64,000 nucleotides of DNA. Origin: Adineta vaga (lineage: Eukaryota > Rotifera). Position 1 is the stretch's first letter. Every line of letters begins with the position of its first letter. The DNA lies in contig CP075495.1 of assembly GCA_021613535.1 (NCBI GenBank), positions 6,572,001-6,636,000 of the forward strand, written 5' to 3'. Positions 37,680 through 50,508 of this stretch are shown in pieces. Below the pieces are notes generated by a model. It was given only the letters and a program-made list of their open reading frames with translations. It searched no databases and was not told the DNA's origin. A program made the translations under genes and the position numbers.

Positions 37680-40600
37680 ACGTTAAGATAATAACAGCTC
37701 AACAGAACAGTTCTATCAAAGACAAATGAACTCTAGCCGAGATAGGGTCATCAATTTAACAATTATGATCTATGAAATCAAGTCTGATAAGATAATCGTA
37801 CATTTTACAGGAAGCATTCTTTCTCTTATGTACAATCACATCTGTTTTTAACTCTCAATAGTACACTTCGTTTATTCTATTCGTCTGACAAGTTTCTCAT
37901 CATTGTGTATCTCACTCACACATACATGTAGATCATGATCATTTCAATAATCGACATATACAAATGTATATCTGGTTCATAAAATGTATAACTCGAAAGA
38001 AACTGACAAAATGGCACTATAATGATAGTCGTCAATAGCATATACACGCATGCCGCACATTATTATGCGTGATAGCAAGATAAGAAGAAAAAGAAGAAGA
38101 AGAAGAGAGAAAACGAGAACGATGTGCATAGTGCGTGCTTTATTTCTGTTGTCCCTCTTTCATTCGAATCGGCATTATACAACTAGAATAAAGAATGAGT
38201 GAAAACAAGAAGAAAAAAAATATATACAAAAATAATAAAAGACGAAAGAAGAATAAATTCTATAACAATACTATTTTAACGATAGTTATAACTATATACT
38301 TCAGTCATCTTTAAAGAGACTGAAATCAACATTTATATATATATATATATGTACAATAGAGAGCAAATAAAAAAAACAACTGATATTTGTCATTTATAAG
38401 AGGAAAAAATAAAAGTAAATATATTTGAGATATCTCTCCTAAGAATATGTCTGTTTTCCAAAGTTTAGATATTAGATAGCAAAACTGAATGGTAATCCAG
38501 TGAATACATACGAAGTGAAAGAAAAAAGAAGGATTAAATTCTTATCAGTATAATATATTGGTGTCAGAAAAAGAAAAAAAAGAGATTTTTATACAATCAT
38601 AAGTACGTACATAGTCCATAAAATAGGTTGTTTAACATTAATCGAATATTTTGTTTGATACATGATTATTAGATAAGACGACGGAGAAGGAAAGACAAAT
38701 AAAATAATAAACTATTTTTTTTTCTTTAAAAAAGTATTTCATAAGAATAGTTGTATTGATAGTATTCTAAATAGAACTGATCATTGAATCATCAGCAATT
38801 AATTGATTTGATCAATTTTCTTCTAATAGTGATGTTAAAAACATCGAGAGAGAGAAAGAGAAAAGGCGGTTAACAGTTACTTAAAAGATCCGTTGAAGAA
38901 AGTCATATTCGTGTAACACATGAGTTTTCTCTTGAGATTGGCGACAAAATAGACGACATAGAAACGAATCGTTACACAAACAAAGAGCAAAAAACGAGTG
39001 ATGATCAACTTTGTTTGTCAAATGTCAGTAACAACGATTAGTTGCAAAATGTCAGAAAACAATAGGAAACATTCGCTTTTCTTTTCTTCTCTACAGATGA
39101 AATGAGAGTGTTTCAAACAGAAACATAAATATACACTACCTTCATCAATACTTGTGTCTTCCACGGATATAAGAACGATTTAAAGTACATGATAAGAAAG
39201 AAAATCTTCAAGTCTTTTCTCTTTTCTTTCTTGTTTTACAATCGAAAGATATTTGAACTTAGATATTCTATTCGCTATTTTTCTTTTCAGCTTTATGATC
39301 TTTAGTGATGATAGTTATAAATAATGACAGAAACGATGATTATTATTCATCAATAATACATAGTAAAAAAGCGAAAGAAGAAGCAAAGAAAAATTCTTCG
39401 ACAAATTATTATTGCCCTTTAGCTAAACGTTATATAGAAGCTTATTACTAAAAGATACAAGACAACAAGCATTAGTTTTGATAATGTGACATGGAAAAAA
39501 AAGATGTCAGTCACATGAAAATAAGTTTGATGTTTTGAGCTAATAAAATTGTGTTCATTCAAACTATATTTATTGACAATTCAGACATCTTTCGAGTAAA
39601 ACTATAGGAAGACATCAAAATATCGAATGTAGAACTAAAATGTCTATTTGACAACAACTTGTCCTTCTATTTTCTATATTGTCAACATCTTCTGTCAAAA
39701 CATGTATCAAGCAATTCATCAAATCTCGAAGCTGAAATAAGACTGTTAGTTACTAGTTACTTGTTAATCTATTTAAGTGACAAACTTACGTCGAATATTC
39801 ACCGATCGTATGTGGAGTTAAAGTCGAAACCTGATTGTTAGTATTATTACTAACAGTCACTGTTTGAGTAAAATATTTACGAAATTTTTTCATGATAAAT
39901 AATCTTTAATAAGCTTTCCAGATATCAAACGATCGTTTGATCATCTAGAAGAAAAAAGAAGGTTGGGCGTTTCTTTTTGCACAAGATTTCCATGATGAGA
40001 AATCTTCACGCTGTTGTTAATTTCCATAGTGTTATCTCTATATTGTGTTTGTGTATATGTGTGTGTGTGCGCGAACAAGCATTTTACCATCGTTTGTTTA
40101 TGTTCCCATACAGTTTTTTTCAACGTATATCAGTACCATTCCACCATAATTATTGGCAAACGTTAAGCGAAAAGAAAGAAGAGAGAGAAAGAAAAAACGA
40201 CGAAGAAACATCAGAGAAGAGAAAAGGAAATAATCGAAAAAACCATCTTTATTTAATACATACCTAAACATTTAAATTATCTCAATGACATTCGTACTTC
40301 TTTTATATGAAATCAAATAATAAATATAACTAGCATTCAATATTTTATTTTTCTCCGTTCCTCGGTTTTTTTAAAATATTTCGTCGTAACATTAAAAAAA
40401 ACGCAGCAAGATATTAACACAACAATAGATGAATAGTAATTATGGCTGAATTCAATTGATTTCTTTTCCTTTTCTTCTCGAATTCAATGAAAATAAAATG
40501 ATTTCTTCGATGTCGAGAACATACATCGTCAAAACTATGGATGTAAACGTTTACATACTAAACATCGCGGAGAAAATACATATACACTACAATGATTTTT

Positions 40601-43503
40601 CCATCTGTTTTTATATTCTAGTGTTCTCAAGCGTATAGTTACGATGAAGGATATAATATCCGCTTAATCTATGATCATTGTAGAAAAAGCACATCGTAAA
40701 CAACAAGGAAAATCTAATACATTCATAAATCATATCACATTATGAATATCATACTTGCAGAGAAATGAACATTCAAGTAGATGTTCTTTTATTGAACAAA
40801 CCTAAACTTAACTTACTTGGACTTTTCATTTTGACTGAACATGGTGGTATCTGGAATGTTAATTGATGTTATTTTTGAATTAAATATAAAAGAATATAAT
40901 GACTTAAAATGTCAAAATTTTACAAGAAAGGCAATCTTTAATGATATAATAAAATAATTTCTAACTTTATTCGCGGTTCTTTTTTGTTTGAAATAACGTC
41001 TAATGGATTTCAGTGTTAAAGAACATAGTCTTATTTCTCATTTTCTTTTCCTCCGTCTTCTTGTTCATGATTGATGTGGCTGTATGTGTGCAGATGAACA
41101 AGATCAAAGATCGACTGTCACGCAAGATGCACATTTTCTTTATTGCAAATAGGTCACATCATATCAGTGCAAATGATATTCAAACTAAATGTATTAGCTC
41201 GATTATTTTGCCCATTTATTAGTACTGTTCCGTGCATATAACAAGCTACCTATATGTATAAATATAGCTATCAAAGATCAAATTATATGTTGTCCTGCAG
41301 AGTATATTCCATATAGTGAAAAATAAATGAGTACTAAAAATAGTATATCTACGTGTAAATTAACAACTTTGTTGTAGGAGAAAATGTTAATTAGAAATAT
41401 AAAATATTTCTGGTGGTTTGTAATTATATTTTGAGAAATAAGAATGTATATTCATTTATAAAAAAACACTCGATCTAAGTTTTTTTCTAAGTGGTGGACT
41501 AGACAAAAAAGTACAAAAGATTACCTGGATTCTCATTGATGAATGAAAATTAAAACTCATTGAAGAAGTATCCATACTATGTACTCCTGTGGAATAGGAT
41601 TGATTCATACAATATATATTGCTGTTCTTTATTAGAACTGTTTGGAAACGTTTTAACTGAATTACAATTCAGCGGATACAATCCATCGTGTGATCAGTAA
41701 CATTACTAGAGAAAATGTTACCTGCAACAATTAACTGAATTTTGACCATACCATAGATTATTCGTCAGTAAAATTCAATCCATACTCTTTTCAAGCATTG
41801 GAATTCGATTGAATATTCACTAATGAATATGTTCTAAGGGGCTTCATACTTACACAAAACTCTCTTTTGTGTAGAGAGGCAGAAAATCAAAATTATAGTT
41901 TATAAGAAATATACATGTATTTGACAGATATGATAATAACAGTATGTATGTGTAATTGTACGGGGAAATAATTGTATATTTTATTTTCGAATATTCATTT
42001 ATGCAGAAAAAGTTTAAAAAAGAACTCGCAGAATTACTTTCTTTGGAATTGTCATCTGATTTGCCTTTTCGTTGTAGAATATGAGAAAAACAAACAGATA
42101 CAGTTGAATTTGAATAAAATTGTGTCAGAATAAGTACTTGAGCTACTTCTTTTCATTCTTCATTATTTTTTTCAAAGAAAAAACAGTCTCATTCCATTTG
42201 TCTACGCAATGTTTAAACTGGAATATGTTTGTTTCGATGACTAACATTTTATGAAAACGCTTCACCATCACACATAATCTTATTGGAATCTTGACTATTT
42301 ACATGAAATAAACTAACGAAATTTATTGCAACCCTATCTTAAATCTATGTTAAAATGACCGAGAAAGAAAAAATTTGAATAAGAATAGTGATCATTCGTT
42401 GTCGACAATTCTGGCTTTGGAAAAATGATTTGAAAGCAACATATGAGTGCAGAAGACATAGACTTCTGAAACGTCTCGAAACATTGTGAATGATATAGGT
42501 TAGTTTTCACAACATTGAGTGTCATAACATTATTTTCTTTCTCAAATAGTTACAGAATGGTGAATATATAATAGATGAGAGTGTAAACTGTTTACATACC
42601 CTACAATAATTCAAAAATTCAGCTTATTTACTTTTCAACAATGTTATTGATAATTCTTTTTTCTTACCTTCATGTGCGTCGCAAACGTTTACTGTACTGA
42701 AAAACTTTCAATTGTTCTTACAAAAAAAGAAACGAACTATTTTGTGCCCTTGCAAAGATTGTCAAAAATCAGTTTTATTTGAACGGTAAGGGAGACTTGT
42801 CGGAGTGTAACTCGGGATGTCAGAACAGAAAATGAGACGTAATCCTTTTTTTCTATGTACAAAATACCATAGAGAAAGAGGTTTGCAAAAAAAGAACAGG
42901 CTGAAATCTTATTGTTTTACTTGGAAGATAAAACAAGTGAATTTTCAAAAGCAAAGGATGTAACATCTCACTTGTTCCTTCCCTCTATCTATGTTCCTAA
43001 TAATTTATCTAAATAAGATGCTCTGTACGAATCCTGATATACTCGTTTAAAACTCGCACGTTGTTTCTATGCGACAAAATGAATATCTATAAATGAGTTG
43101 CAACTTTCTTGTACTTTCTATATTCTCGTTTTTCTCAACTAATCTTTGCAAAACTATTTCAGATTGAACTTCCCTCGTTAGTTCTCATTGTTGTACAAAT
43201 AAAATCTGGTGTCAATATGCTATACGAGACTAACACGCATTTTGTGTGTACATCTTCTAACGTTTTGTACAATAATGAAATAAATATATCTAATAAGAGA
43301 TGAGAAATATCTCATCGGTTGATCTCTTCAAAATGTTATTGTCAACATCAATGCATGTTAATCTTTGATAATAATCTGAGTCATTTGAATTGTTTTAGTT
43401 TTCAATATGAATATTATCGTCTTATTTATTGATATGATAATATAATTTCAATTCTGCTTTTCTCTGTACTTACTTTGACACAACTATCTGTCAATCAAAC
43501 AAG
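37680..43503. other. 5.8-kb stretch with no recognisable gene
   Basis: Neither strand shows a frame with family resemblance. Short frames are AT-rich and often lack an ATG. It may contain upstream exons, the promoter and a long first intron of the PKA-C gene, plus control sequence for the fucosyltransferase gene. An (AT)n run is visible near 38335-38351, and GA-rich tracts are scattered through it. Confidence 0.55.
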
Positions 43504-44798
43504 ATGTTCAATTCGGGAAGTATTGAACGACCATATTCATTTTTATTAATTAAGAAAAAATATTTGATCTATTCAATTGTTTATCTTCTTATTCTTCTTC
43601 TCATCATGTACACTAGTTCTTCATTGTCAAAAATACATACCGAAAAGATACGTTTTTTAATGAATGCTGTAGTAAAAACGGCGATGACGACAGCGATGAC
43701 AACAGTATCAACAATTTCTTCGACGCTCACACATCCCTGACTACACTTACAACTACTTTATCTAATCAAATAACGACTAATAAAACGGTTCCGCCAGCAA
43801 CAATAACAACTGATCCTCTTGGTCCACTATGTGATAATATATCTGAATCAAACAATCTTAGTATATCACAAAATCCATGTGAACAAATGCGTTGTAATGT
43901 TATCCTACGTGAAACCAGTGGTGGACTTGGTAATCGTATGTTTATGTATGCAAGTGCATATGGTTTAGCTCGTACAAAAAATTGTCGTTTACATGTTCAT
44001 ATTTTTGTCCTACATGAATTTGCAAAAAGTTTTGAAATGAAAAAAATTGATGAAAATATGTGGTTATCATCTGAGGCATATTCGAAATTAACTAATGTCG
44101 TAGAAAGAAATTCAATTTGTACATATCAGTCTGATTTACTACGAACGAATGCATTTAAAAATATAGAACTTATCGGTTATTGGCAATCCTATTTACACTT
44201 TGATGCCTTTCGAGAAGAAATTCGTGAAATATTTAGTGCTCGACTAGAGACATTGAAGCATATAGGTGCATATTTCCGGGATATTACCATGGATATTTGT
44301 CCATCATGTTTACCAATATTTGCCAAAACTCAAAAAGAACTTTGTCATACTTTCCGAACACGTTATAATATTACTTGGATTAGTATTCACATTCGCCTTT
44401 ATGATTTTAAACGTATTGGTTATGCTTCTGACGATGCTTATATTTATCGTGCAATGGCCTATTTTCAAAGTCGATTCCATAATCAGGATGTTCGTTTTCT
44501 TATGGCTAGTGATGACAAACCATATTGTCATCATGCTTTCCGAGAAAAAATAGCTCGAAAAAAAGTGTTTCTTCTTCCAGATTATTTTTCAGCAGCTGAT
44601 GATTTGATTGCTCTTTCATTTTGTCATCATTCAATCGTAACCGGTGGTACGTTTGGCTTTTGGACTGCTTATTTTGCAGGTGGAGACGTTATACATGATA
44701 TTAAATACAAAGCCGTATGTGCACCAACAGATTATTACCCACCATGGTTTGTATTAGTAGGATCACCAATTCAGAAATTTCTCACTAACAAATCTTAA
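43504..44798 (+). CDS. GT11 alpha-1,2-fucosyltransferase-like enzyme
   Basis: The catalytic exon (43863-44798 at least) shows GT11 motifs: GGLGNRMFMYASAYGLA at the start, ISIHIRLYDF (the HxRRxD-type donor motif, here weakened to HIRLYD), HNQDVRFLMASDD, and SFCHHSIVTGGTFGFWTAYF. Family members are type II Golgi enzymes that add fucose in alpha-1,2 linkage to galactose. The N-terminal part (43504-43607) has a short cytosolic end then one TM (YLIYSIVYLLILLLIM). The two parts are in different frames. A 98-nt GT..AG intron (43608-43705) restores frame through a Thr-rich stem, and I prefer that reading. A frameshift is the alternative. The stop falls at 44798, with AATAAA near 44936. Confidence 0.8.
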
Positions 44799-44969
44799 CA
44801 TATTGTTTGATTGCTCGCTGTCGAATTGATGAGATATCGAAAGATTGTGTCTTGTTTTTTGTTAGGTGTTTCTTTTCGAACAATGATTGATCAATTTATC
44901 AGAAATTTATTTTACATTTTTCATGAAAGCATTAAATAAAAAAAACGATTCAAAAGATTAGCAATAGAA

Positions 44970-45364
44970 TCATTGCATTACAGTTGGATATAATATTAAA
45001 CCAACAAGTAAAATAATAGAACCGGAAACTAAAATTTTATCCATTAAATTACTATTTGTTGAGAAAGATGGTGAGAACAATTGTTGTGATACCAATGTTA
45101 AATCTGAATTAATCGTAAGATTTTGATGTGTTTCGTTCAACTACAAATAGTTTAGTAAAATATGTTATCATTAATAAAACGATTGAAGATACATACAAAA
45201 TTATAATCAGGCCATACTGCACGACATTTCGGGCAAGTAGATTTTTTTAAACGAAGTAAAGTTGTAACACATTCTTCGCAAAATGTGTTTCGATGTGCAC
45301 AATCAATTAATGGATTATCAATTGGTTTTTGAAGAAAACAAACTTCACAACAATTATCATCCAT
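44970..45364 (-). CDS. small RING-finger protein with C-terminal membrane anchor
   Basis: Two exons joined in phase 0 at an intron of about 55 nt, ATG at 45362-45364, stop TGA at 44970-44972, about 110 residues. The N-terminal half is RING-like: CEVC, then DCAHRNTFCEEC and CPKCRAVW. The gap between His and the next Cys is four residues rather than the usual two. The C-terminus has a hydrophobic segment (ILVSGSIILLVGLILYP) ending two residues before the stop region, as in tail-anchored proteins. It is likely a membrane-bound E3 ubiquitin ligase of the ER or mitochondria. The substrate is unknown. It is convergent with the fucosyltransferase gene (stops about 170 bp apart). Confidence 0.75.
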
Positions 45365-46044
45365 GAAGATCGTAAATGGAATAAAGTAATTCGTATTGAG
45401 TACTCTCTGAAAATATATATGACGGTAGATGTGCTTTTACGCTTGTATATCTTGATGACGATGATTGCACTGCGTTTATTGCTTTTGCCTGTTCTCTCTG
45501 TTACAGAGAGAAATGAAAATGACTTGTTTGCACACTGCCGATCAGCTAAAGAAAAGAAAAAAAATGATCATTTTGATTAACACGTGAAAAATATTTGTTT
45601 GATTTTATAGAGGTCTAGTTACATCTGCTTCATTCGTCAATATCATATGTTTATATAACCATTAGAATGATAGAAATCTTAAATCCAATAAAATGTTCTG
45701 TGAACTATATTACTCATAGACTTGTTAAATATTTAAATGGAAAACCGATTCGAGTAAATATTACTTCAAGTTTATCAGTTACATAGTTTATTATTTCTTG
45801 GTTTTTCATGCGTATCAATCATTCCTTTTTGATCCATAACATCATCAGTTGTAAAATATTCAATTCATTAGAAAAAGTGTGTTATTTTCCTGTCAAATGA
45901 AATGGATAAACCAAAAAGATAATATTTCGAAACACCAAACATGATTTGATCTACAATAGAAAATAAATGATATACCTTTTCTCTACGCATTAATCTATGT
46001 CAGATATTTCGATTTATATAAAAATGATAAAAACTAAAAGTCTA
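45365..46044. other. intergenic spacer
   Basis: About 680 bp between the RING gene start and the otopetrin stop. One plus-strand frame overlaps the RING 5' region, but its composition does not support a gene. Confidence 0.5.
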
Positions 46045-48911
46045 TTATAAACCATGAGGAGCAACTGGTTCAAAAGCTGGTAGAATATACATATTCTCCC
46101 ATACATGCGAAAGACACACAGATGCATGAAAACGAAAGAAAATTTGTAATGGTGTTGCAATAGCAGCAATGATTGACCAAGGTATAACATGATAAAAAGC
46201 TAATTGAAACGGATTCGCTTCATGTTTCGTAGTTGTTGTTGTTTCTTCAAACCATAAACTGAGATCAATCATAATTAATAATGTAATGACTTCACGTGCG
46301 GGATATTGATGTTTATTTGTTCGATTCAAACGTTTACGTAATGCAACAAGTATAAAGAATGCATGAACAGTAGCTTCAAGAAATTCTAAACGAAGACGAT
46401 GAAAAGAAAAATAATTACAAAGAAAGCTGGTTTTGCAGATTTCATTTTTATGAAATACCTAAAACAACGATTACAATTTTAAGATAAGCAATCCATGTTG
46501 AATGATTCTTATTATTAAGTAAAGCAAACGCACTGAAGATTGTATATAGATAAGTTCCTGTTAACGAAACAATAATAAGAACATCATCAAAACCTAGAAA
46601 AAGATTTTTTTATTTAGATTGAAATAAATATTCAAGTCTTTTCATACGTGTTGTCGTTCGTTTATATTGTAATTTTCGTATTTTAAGTAATGCCCATGTT
46701 GTTGCAACTAATGATATACATAATAAAAATAAATTGACAATTTCGATGATAGCAATACTATATAAGATTGTCTTTGGTGTTTCGGAAACGGCTTTCAATG
46801 GTGTAAGTGTTGTAACAGTAGGAATATGATAACGACTAGCTAATGTTGAGGTAATCATTGCAGCATAAGGATGAATTTGATGATGTTGAGAATTATCTGC
46901 ACGCATTGTTAAGGATGATGATGATACATGTGGATCATCACCAATTTTATTACGAAAAACTGCATAAAGAATAATTGATATAACTGTACATGAAAATACG
47001 ATCATTCCAGTAAATAAACCCTTTATTGAAGCATGACAATTAACCATAAAAACATTTTTTGATGAAGCTTTATCAGACATTTTATAAGCAAATGTTCTTC
47101 CAATATTTTCCCAAATAAGAAAAAATAACTAACGAAAACGAACAACAAATCCACAAGTTTCATTCAGAAATACTTTCATATACAAACCGTTAAACACATT
47201 AGACTAAATTCAATTGTACAGGGATATAAAAGTGGTTTCAATCTCATATAACCAACATTAATAAAAGCATTCATTTGTATCGCATCTTCAACAGATTGTA
47301 TACAATTATATGGAGCAGAAGTTGAATGATGAAATTGATCAGCTGAATGTAGAGTACCTATTGATTTCAATATATACATATACATATATATATATTTAGA
47401 TAAAGTCAATATGATATTGATATACTAGTAATTGAAGAAGCGACACTGGACAATGGTGCCATCGCTGCATCATGACTACTGATTTCAATTATTTGTAATT
47501 TTGTTTCAATGACAACCATTCGAAACCTAAAGAAAATAGATAATACAACCAATTTTTCCTACGATAAAATCATTAAACTATATACCAAACACATAAATTT
47601 GTCACAACAATATGCATAACAGCTAATCTGGCAAGACTTTCATGCGCTCGAATAATTAACTAAATAGGAAATTTCATCTTTGCAATATTAAATTTAGTCT
47701 TACATTTGAATGTTTGAAAATAAAGAAGAATTGAATAAAACTAAATAATAATCTTGATATATCATCCATAACTGCTGTCCATCTAGCGCAAGGAATAGTT
47801 TCTAGATTACTTAATATCGATAAACCTGAATGTATGACTGTACCAAGACAAAAAACTAAAATAAAATCGAGATTATTAAGAAATGAACATGTATTTTCCT
47901 TATACTTCCAATTCCGACACGGATATAAAGACCACCAGCTGTTGAATGATCATCATAATTATAACCAATAACACGTTGTACAATACTATCTTTTCTATGA
48001 CGTACATAAGTTCTTAAATGATGTGCAGCACCCGGATCTAATGCACGTCGTCGAGTGGAAAAATCTCGTGTTGTATCAGCACGATTTCTCATGATCATTG
48101 ATGATTTTGTTGATATATCATCTAATGATTGTGATTTATTTTGAATATGACGTGAATTTGGATTACAATTATCATCGTCATCATCATGTGCTTTCATTGA
48201 ATCTGTTCCACGTCGATGGTTTTCATTTGTATGATCATCATCTTCATTATTGGATTCAAATTCATCGGAATCATCGAATAATTGTAAATTAAAATGAGGT
48301 GTTGATGATAATTTTGTTGGTTCTTCTTTGGAGAATGATGATGGATGTTTACTTCTCGATAAACGTAGATTGACACTACTTTTAGGTGCATGTGTCATTT
48401 CTAATTTATTAATTACTGAAGCATTTATCGGTAGTTTATGTCGATGATGAACAATATCAAACATACAAAATATAATCCAAAAGATCGAGACCCAATAGAG
48501 ATATGTAAAATAAATCTATGCATAGAAATAAAACAATTTATAGTATGTAAAGTTTCAAAAGATTTTACCTCAGCTAAACGTTTAATATTTTCAGTTTCTT
48601 CCGTTGGAATAATCGCATGTGAAATTGAAAAAGCCACTCCGCCGACAAAAATAACTAAAGGAAAGAGTGTTGTCGCTGTTCCAAGAATTCTATAAATTAC
48701 TTACCCAATCCATAGAGTATACTAAAGATTTTGTAAACATCTGAGTTTTCATCATTACTTCTAAAAATCGAATAAAATAAAACATAAATACAACCAATCA
48801 TAACGTATCATACATATATTTTATTTGTTGAACATATGTTCTCATGACTGTCATCGTTCAAAATAAGCTTTGGTTCTTTCTCAATTGTCCTTGTTACTTG
48901 ACCTCAGTCAT
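46045..48911 (-). CDS. otopetrin-family proton channel
   Basis: About ten exons, stop TAA at 46045-46047. TM1 reads FSILYG joined over a very short intron to LATTLFPLVIFVGGVAFS; TM2 is YFTYLYWVSIFWIIFCMFDI. A long acidic/Ser-rich cytosolic loop (47900-48400, e.g. DDSDEFESNNEDDDHTNENH) is followed by VFCLGTVIHSGLSILSN, LLFSFIQFFFIFKH and LARLAVMHIVVTNLCVWFR. The C-terminal block is FQLAFYHVIPWSIIAAIATP then FRFHASVCLSHVWENMY, which parallels the otopetrin ending (PFSIFYRMHAAASLFEVY type). Otopetrins are 12-TM proton channels of the plasma membrane. The start used here is ATG 48909-48911 in a tiny exon. That exon also has an acceptor (48917), so an upstream exon at 50079-50508 may supply the true N-terminus. 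Confidence 0.82.
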
Positions 48912-48916
48912 AGTCA

Positions 48917-50078
48917 CTAATCGAAATCTCGATATTTATTCAACTTACACTCACATAGTAACTTGACCCAAAAGAATCTTATTGACTAACGAATGTTCAT
49001 TTCTTCTCGAATTACTCTTCATAATGTATGTATGTATGTATGTATGTATGTATGTATGTATGTATGTATGTGAAGTAAATCGAACAAAACAAACTAGTTA
49101 TATGTATCTCAAAAAGTTTTTATGTATTGATTTATTAGAAATGATAATCGAAGGTGTAAAAAGAAAACTTTACCTATTATGTTTGCGAAATTTGAATAAA
49201 AAAAATCGGTGCTTCCTATGATCATCTTTAGCCATCAGATTTTTAATATCAAAAGATTATTTTCGAATAAATCACGCGTCTATTTTTTCTTCACCTATAT
49301 ATATATATATATATCATTATTTTTTCTCCAATATAATTTCGTAGTTTTGATGAATCAATACCTATATCATATCGTCATAGATGAGAAAATATGTTGTTTG
49401 CTGTTTTTTCTGTGCTTATTTCTGCTTTCTATAACTGTCAAAAAAAATCAAGTTGAAAAGTTATGCATTCTATTTTTGAGTAGTTTTTTTATTAAGATAC
49501 AAATTTGCTTAGTAGATAAATCCTTTATGAATGAAAAGTGAAATTTAAAATATTTTTCACAAAATCGTTTAATAGATTTTTATAGGTGTAACGAAGAAAA
49601 CAAATCTATTGATAATAATTATAATTTTATCATTATATATTATATTTTCGAAAGGTAGAGAACTTGCTAAATTGTCTATAAAAAATAGATAATATTATTT
49701 TCGCACTCATAGTATATTTTTCATTATGGTTCTATATGTGCTGAATTTGTGTGCTTATGATGAACTAATATATGAGATGAAGTCATAGATGCAATTAATT
49801 CTATTTTTCAAATAAAAAGTTAAATCGAAGTTTTTGAGAATCTGATAAAGAATTCGTCATGGTTGACTGCGATTTCTATCGATGTTTATTGACATATGAA
49901 AACTATCAATCCAGACCTGATTTTGATTGCACTCGATATGTATTTATAATTTGTGATTCATAACTATCGTATTATTCAACATAGTTTGTCAAATATATAT
50001 TCATGAGAAAAAAGGATCTTACATCATTTATAGGATTAATCAAACTAAAGAAAGATTTGTATGATGGTTTGTTCATAC
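48917..50078. other. gene-free gap or long otopetrin intron
   Basis: No exon is supported. It contains the ATGT microsatellite, an AT-rich plus-strand frame without an ATG start, and low-complexity DNA. If the exon at 50079-50508 splices to 48916, this is its intron. Confidence 0.5.
49024..49071. repeat. ATGT tetranucleotide microsatellite
   Basis: A perfect run of about twelve ATGT units lies in the gap upstream of the otopetrin start, in the putative long intron if the 50079-50508 exon belongs to it. Confidence 0.92.
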
Positions 50079-50508
50079 CTATCATGAAGAAGTAGACTTG
50101 TCCAATGTGATTTTCTCGGTGAAGAATATAATCCATGAGAAAATGAATTGTTTGAAAAACGTTGTTTGGGTTATAACTATCGGATAGATCGTTTTGTATT
50201 TGATTTGATGGTACTATGTCTGAAACAAGTATTGTTTGAAAGTCTTCCATTTTTTCTTCATCATTATTTTCTAATAGTCTTTGACAAGCATTCACACGTG
50301 AAGATGTCGATTGCCATCGAGTAGAGGATCTTGATTTTTTAGCAGAATTATTTATTGCAGTTGGTAAACTTAAATTTGAAGCAATATTTTCACTATTTTG
50401 TCTTGATCGTTCGTCAAATGACGTCGAACGTTGTGTTTTTGATTGATCTAAAGTACGACCAGACGGTACAGTTAGATAATCAATAGGAGCATCCGATGTT
50501 GTTAACAT
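50079..50508 (-). CDS. Ser-rich open exon, possible otopetrin N-terminus
   Basis: ATG at 50506-50508 opens a frame of about 143 codons to a GTATGA donor after 50079. The frame is hydrophilic and Ser/Arg-rich (RTLDQSKTQRSTSFDERSRQ, KKSRSSTRWQSTSSR), then acidic, and ends in a more structured piece (FQTIHFLMDYILHRENHIGQ). I do not recognise a domain. The donor phase (one base) fits the acceptor at 48916, and the resulting 19-nt exon fits otopetrin exon 48760 in turn. It may therefore encode the cytosolic N-terminus of the otopetrin. A second donor (GTAAGA at 50022) exists further on. An independent gene cannot be excluded. Confidence 0.45.

Noticed and set aside
41013-41222. 70-codon frame starting with a hydrophobic, signal-like stretch
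   Set aside because: The start is not ATG, composition is AT-driven, and there is no splice or family support.
48690-48704. 15-nt intron (GTAAGT..TATAG) as in some ciliates
   Set aside because: Removing 15 nt leaves the otopetrin frame wrong. The 29-nt alternative with the CAG acceptor fits.
49024-49071. regular repeats as a CRISPR-like array
   Set aside because: Simple ATGT tandem repeat with no spacers in a eukaryotic sequence.
49209-49541. 110-codon hydrophobic plus-strand frame
   Set aside because: No ATG start at the frame head, and Phe/Leu/Ile richness expected from T-rich DNA.
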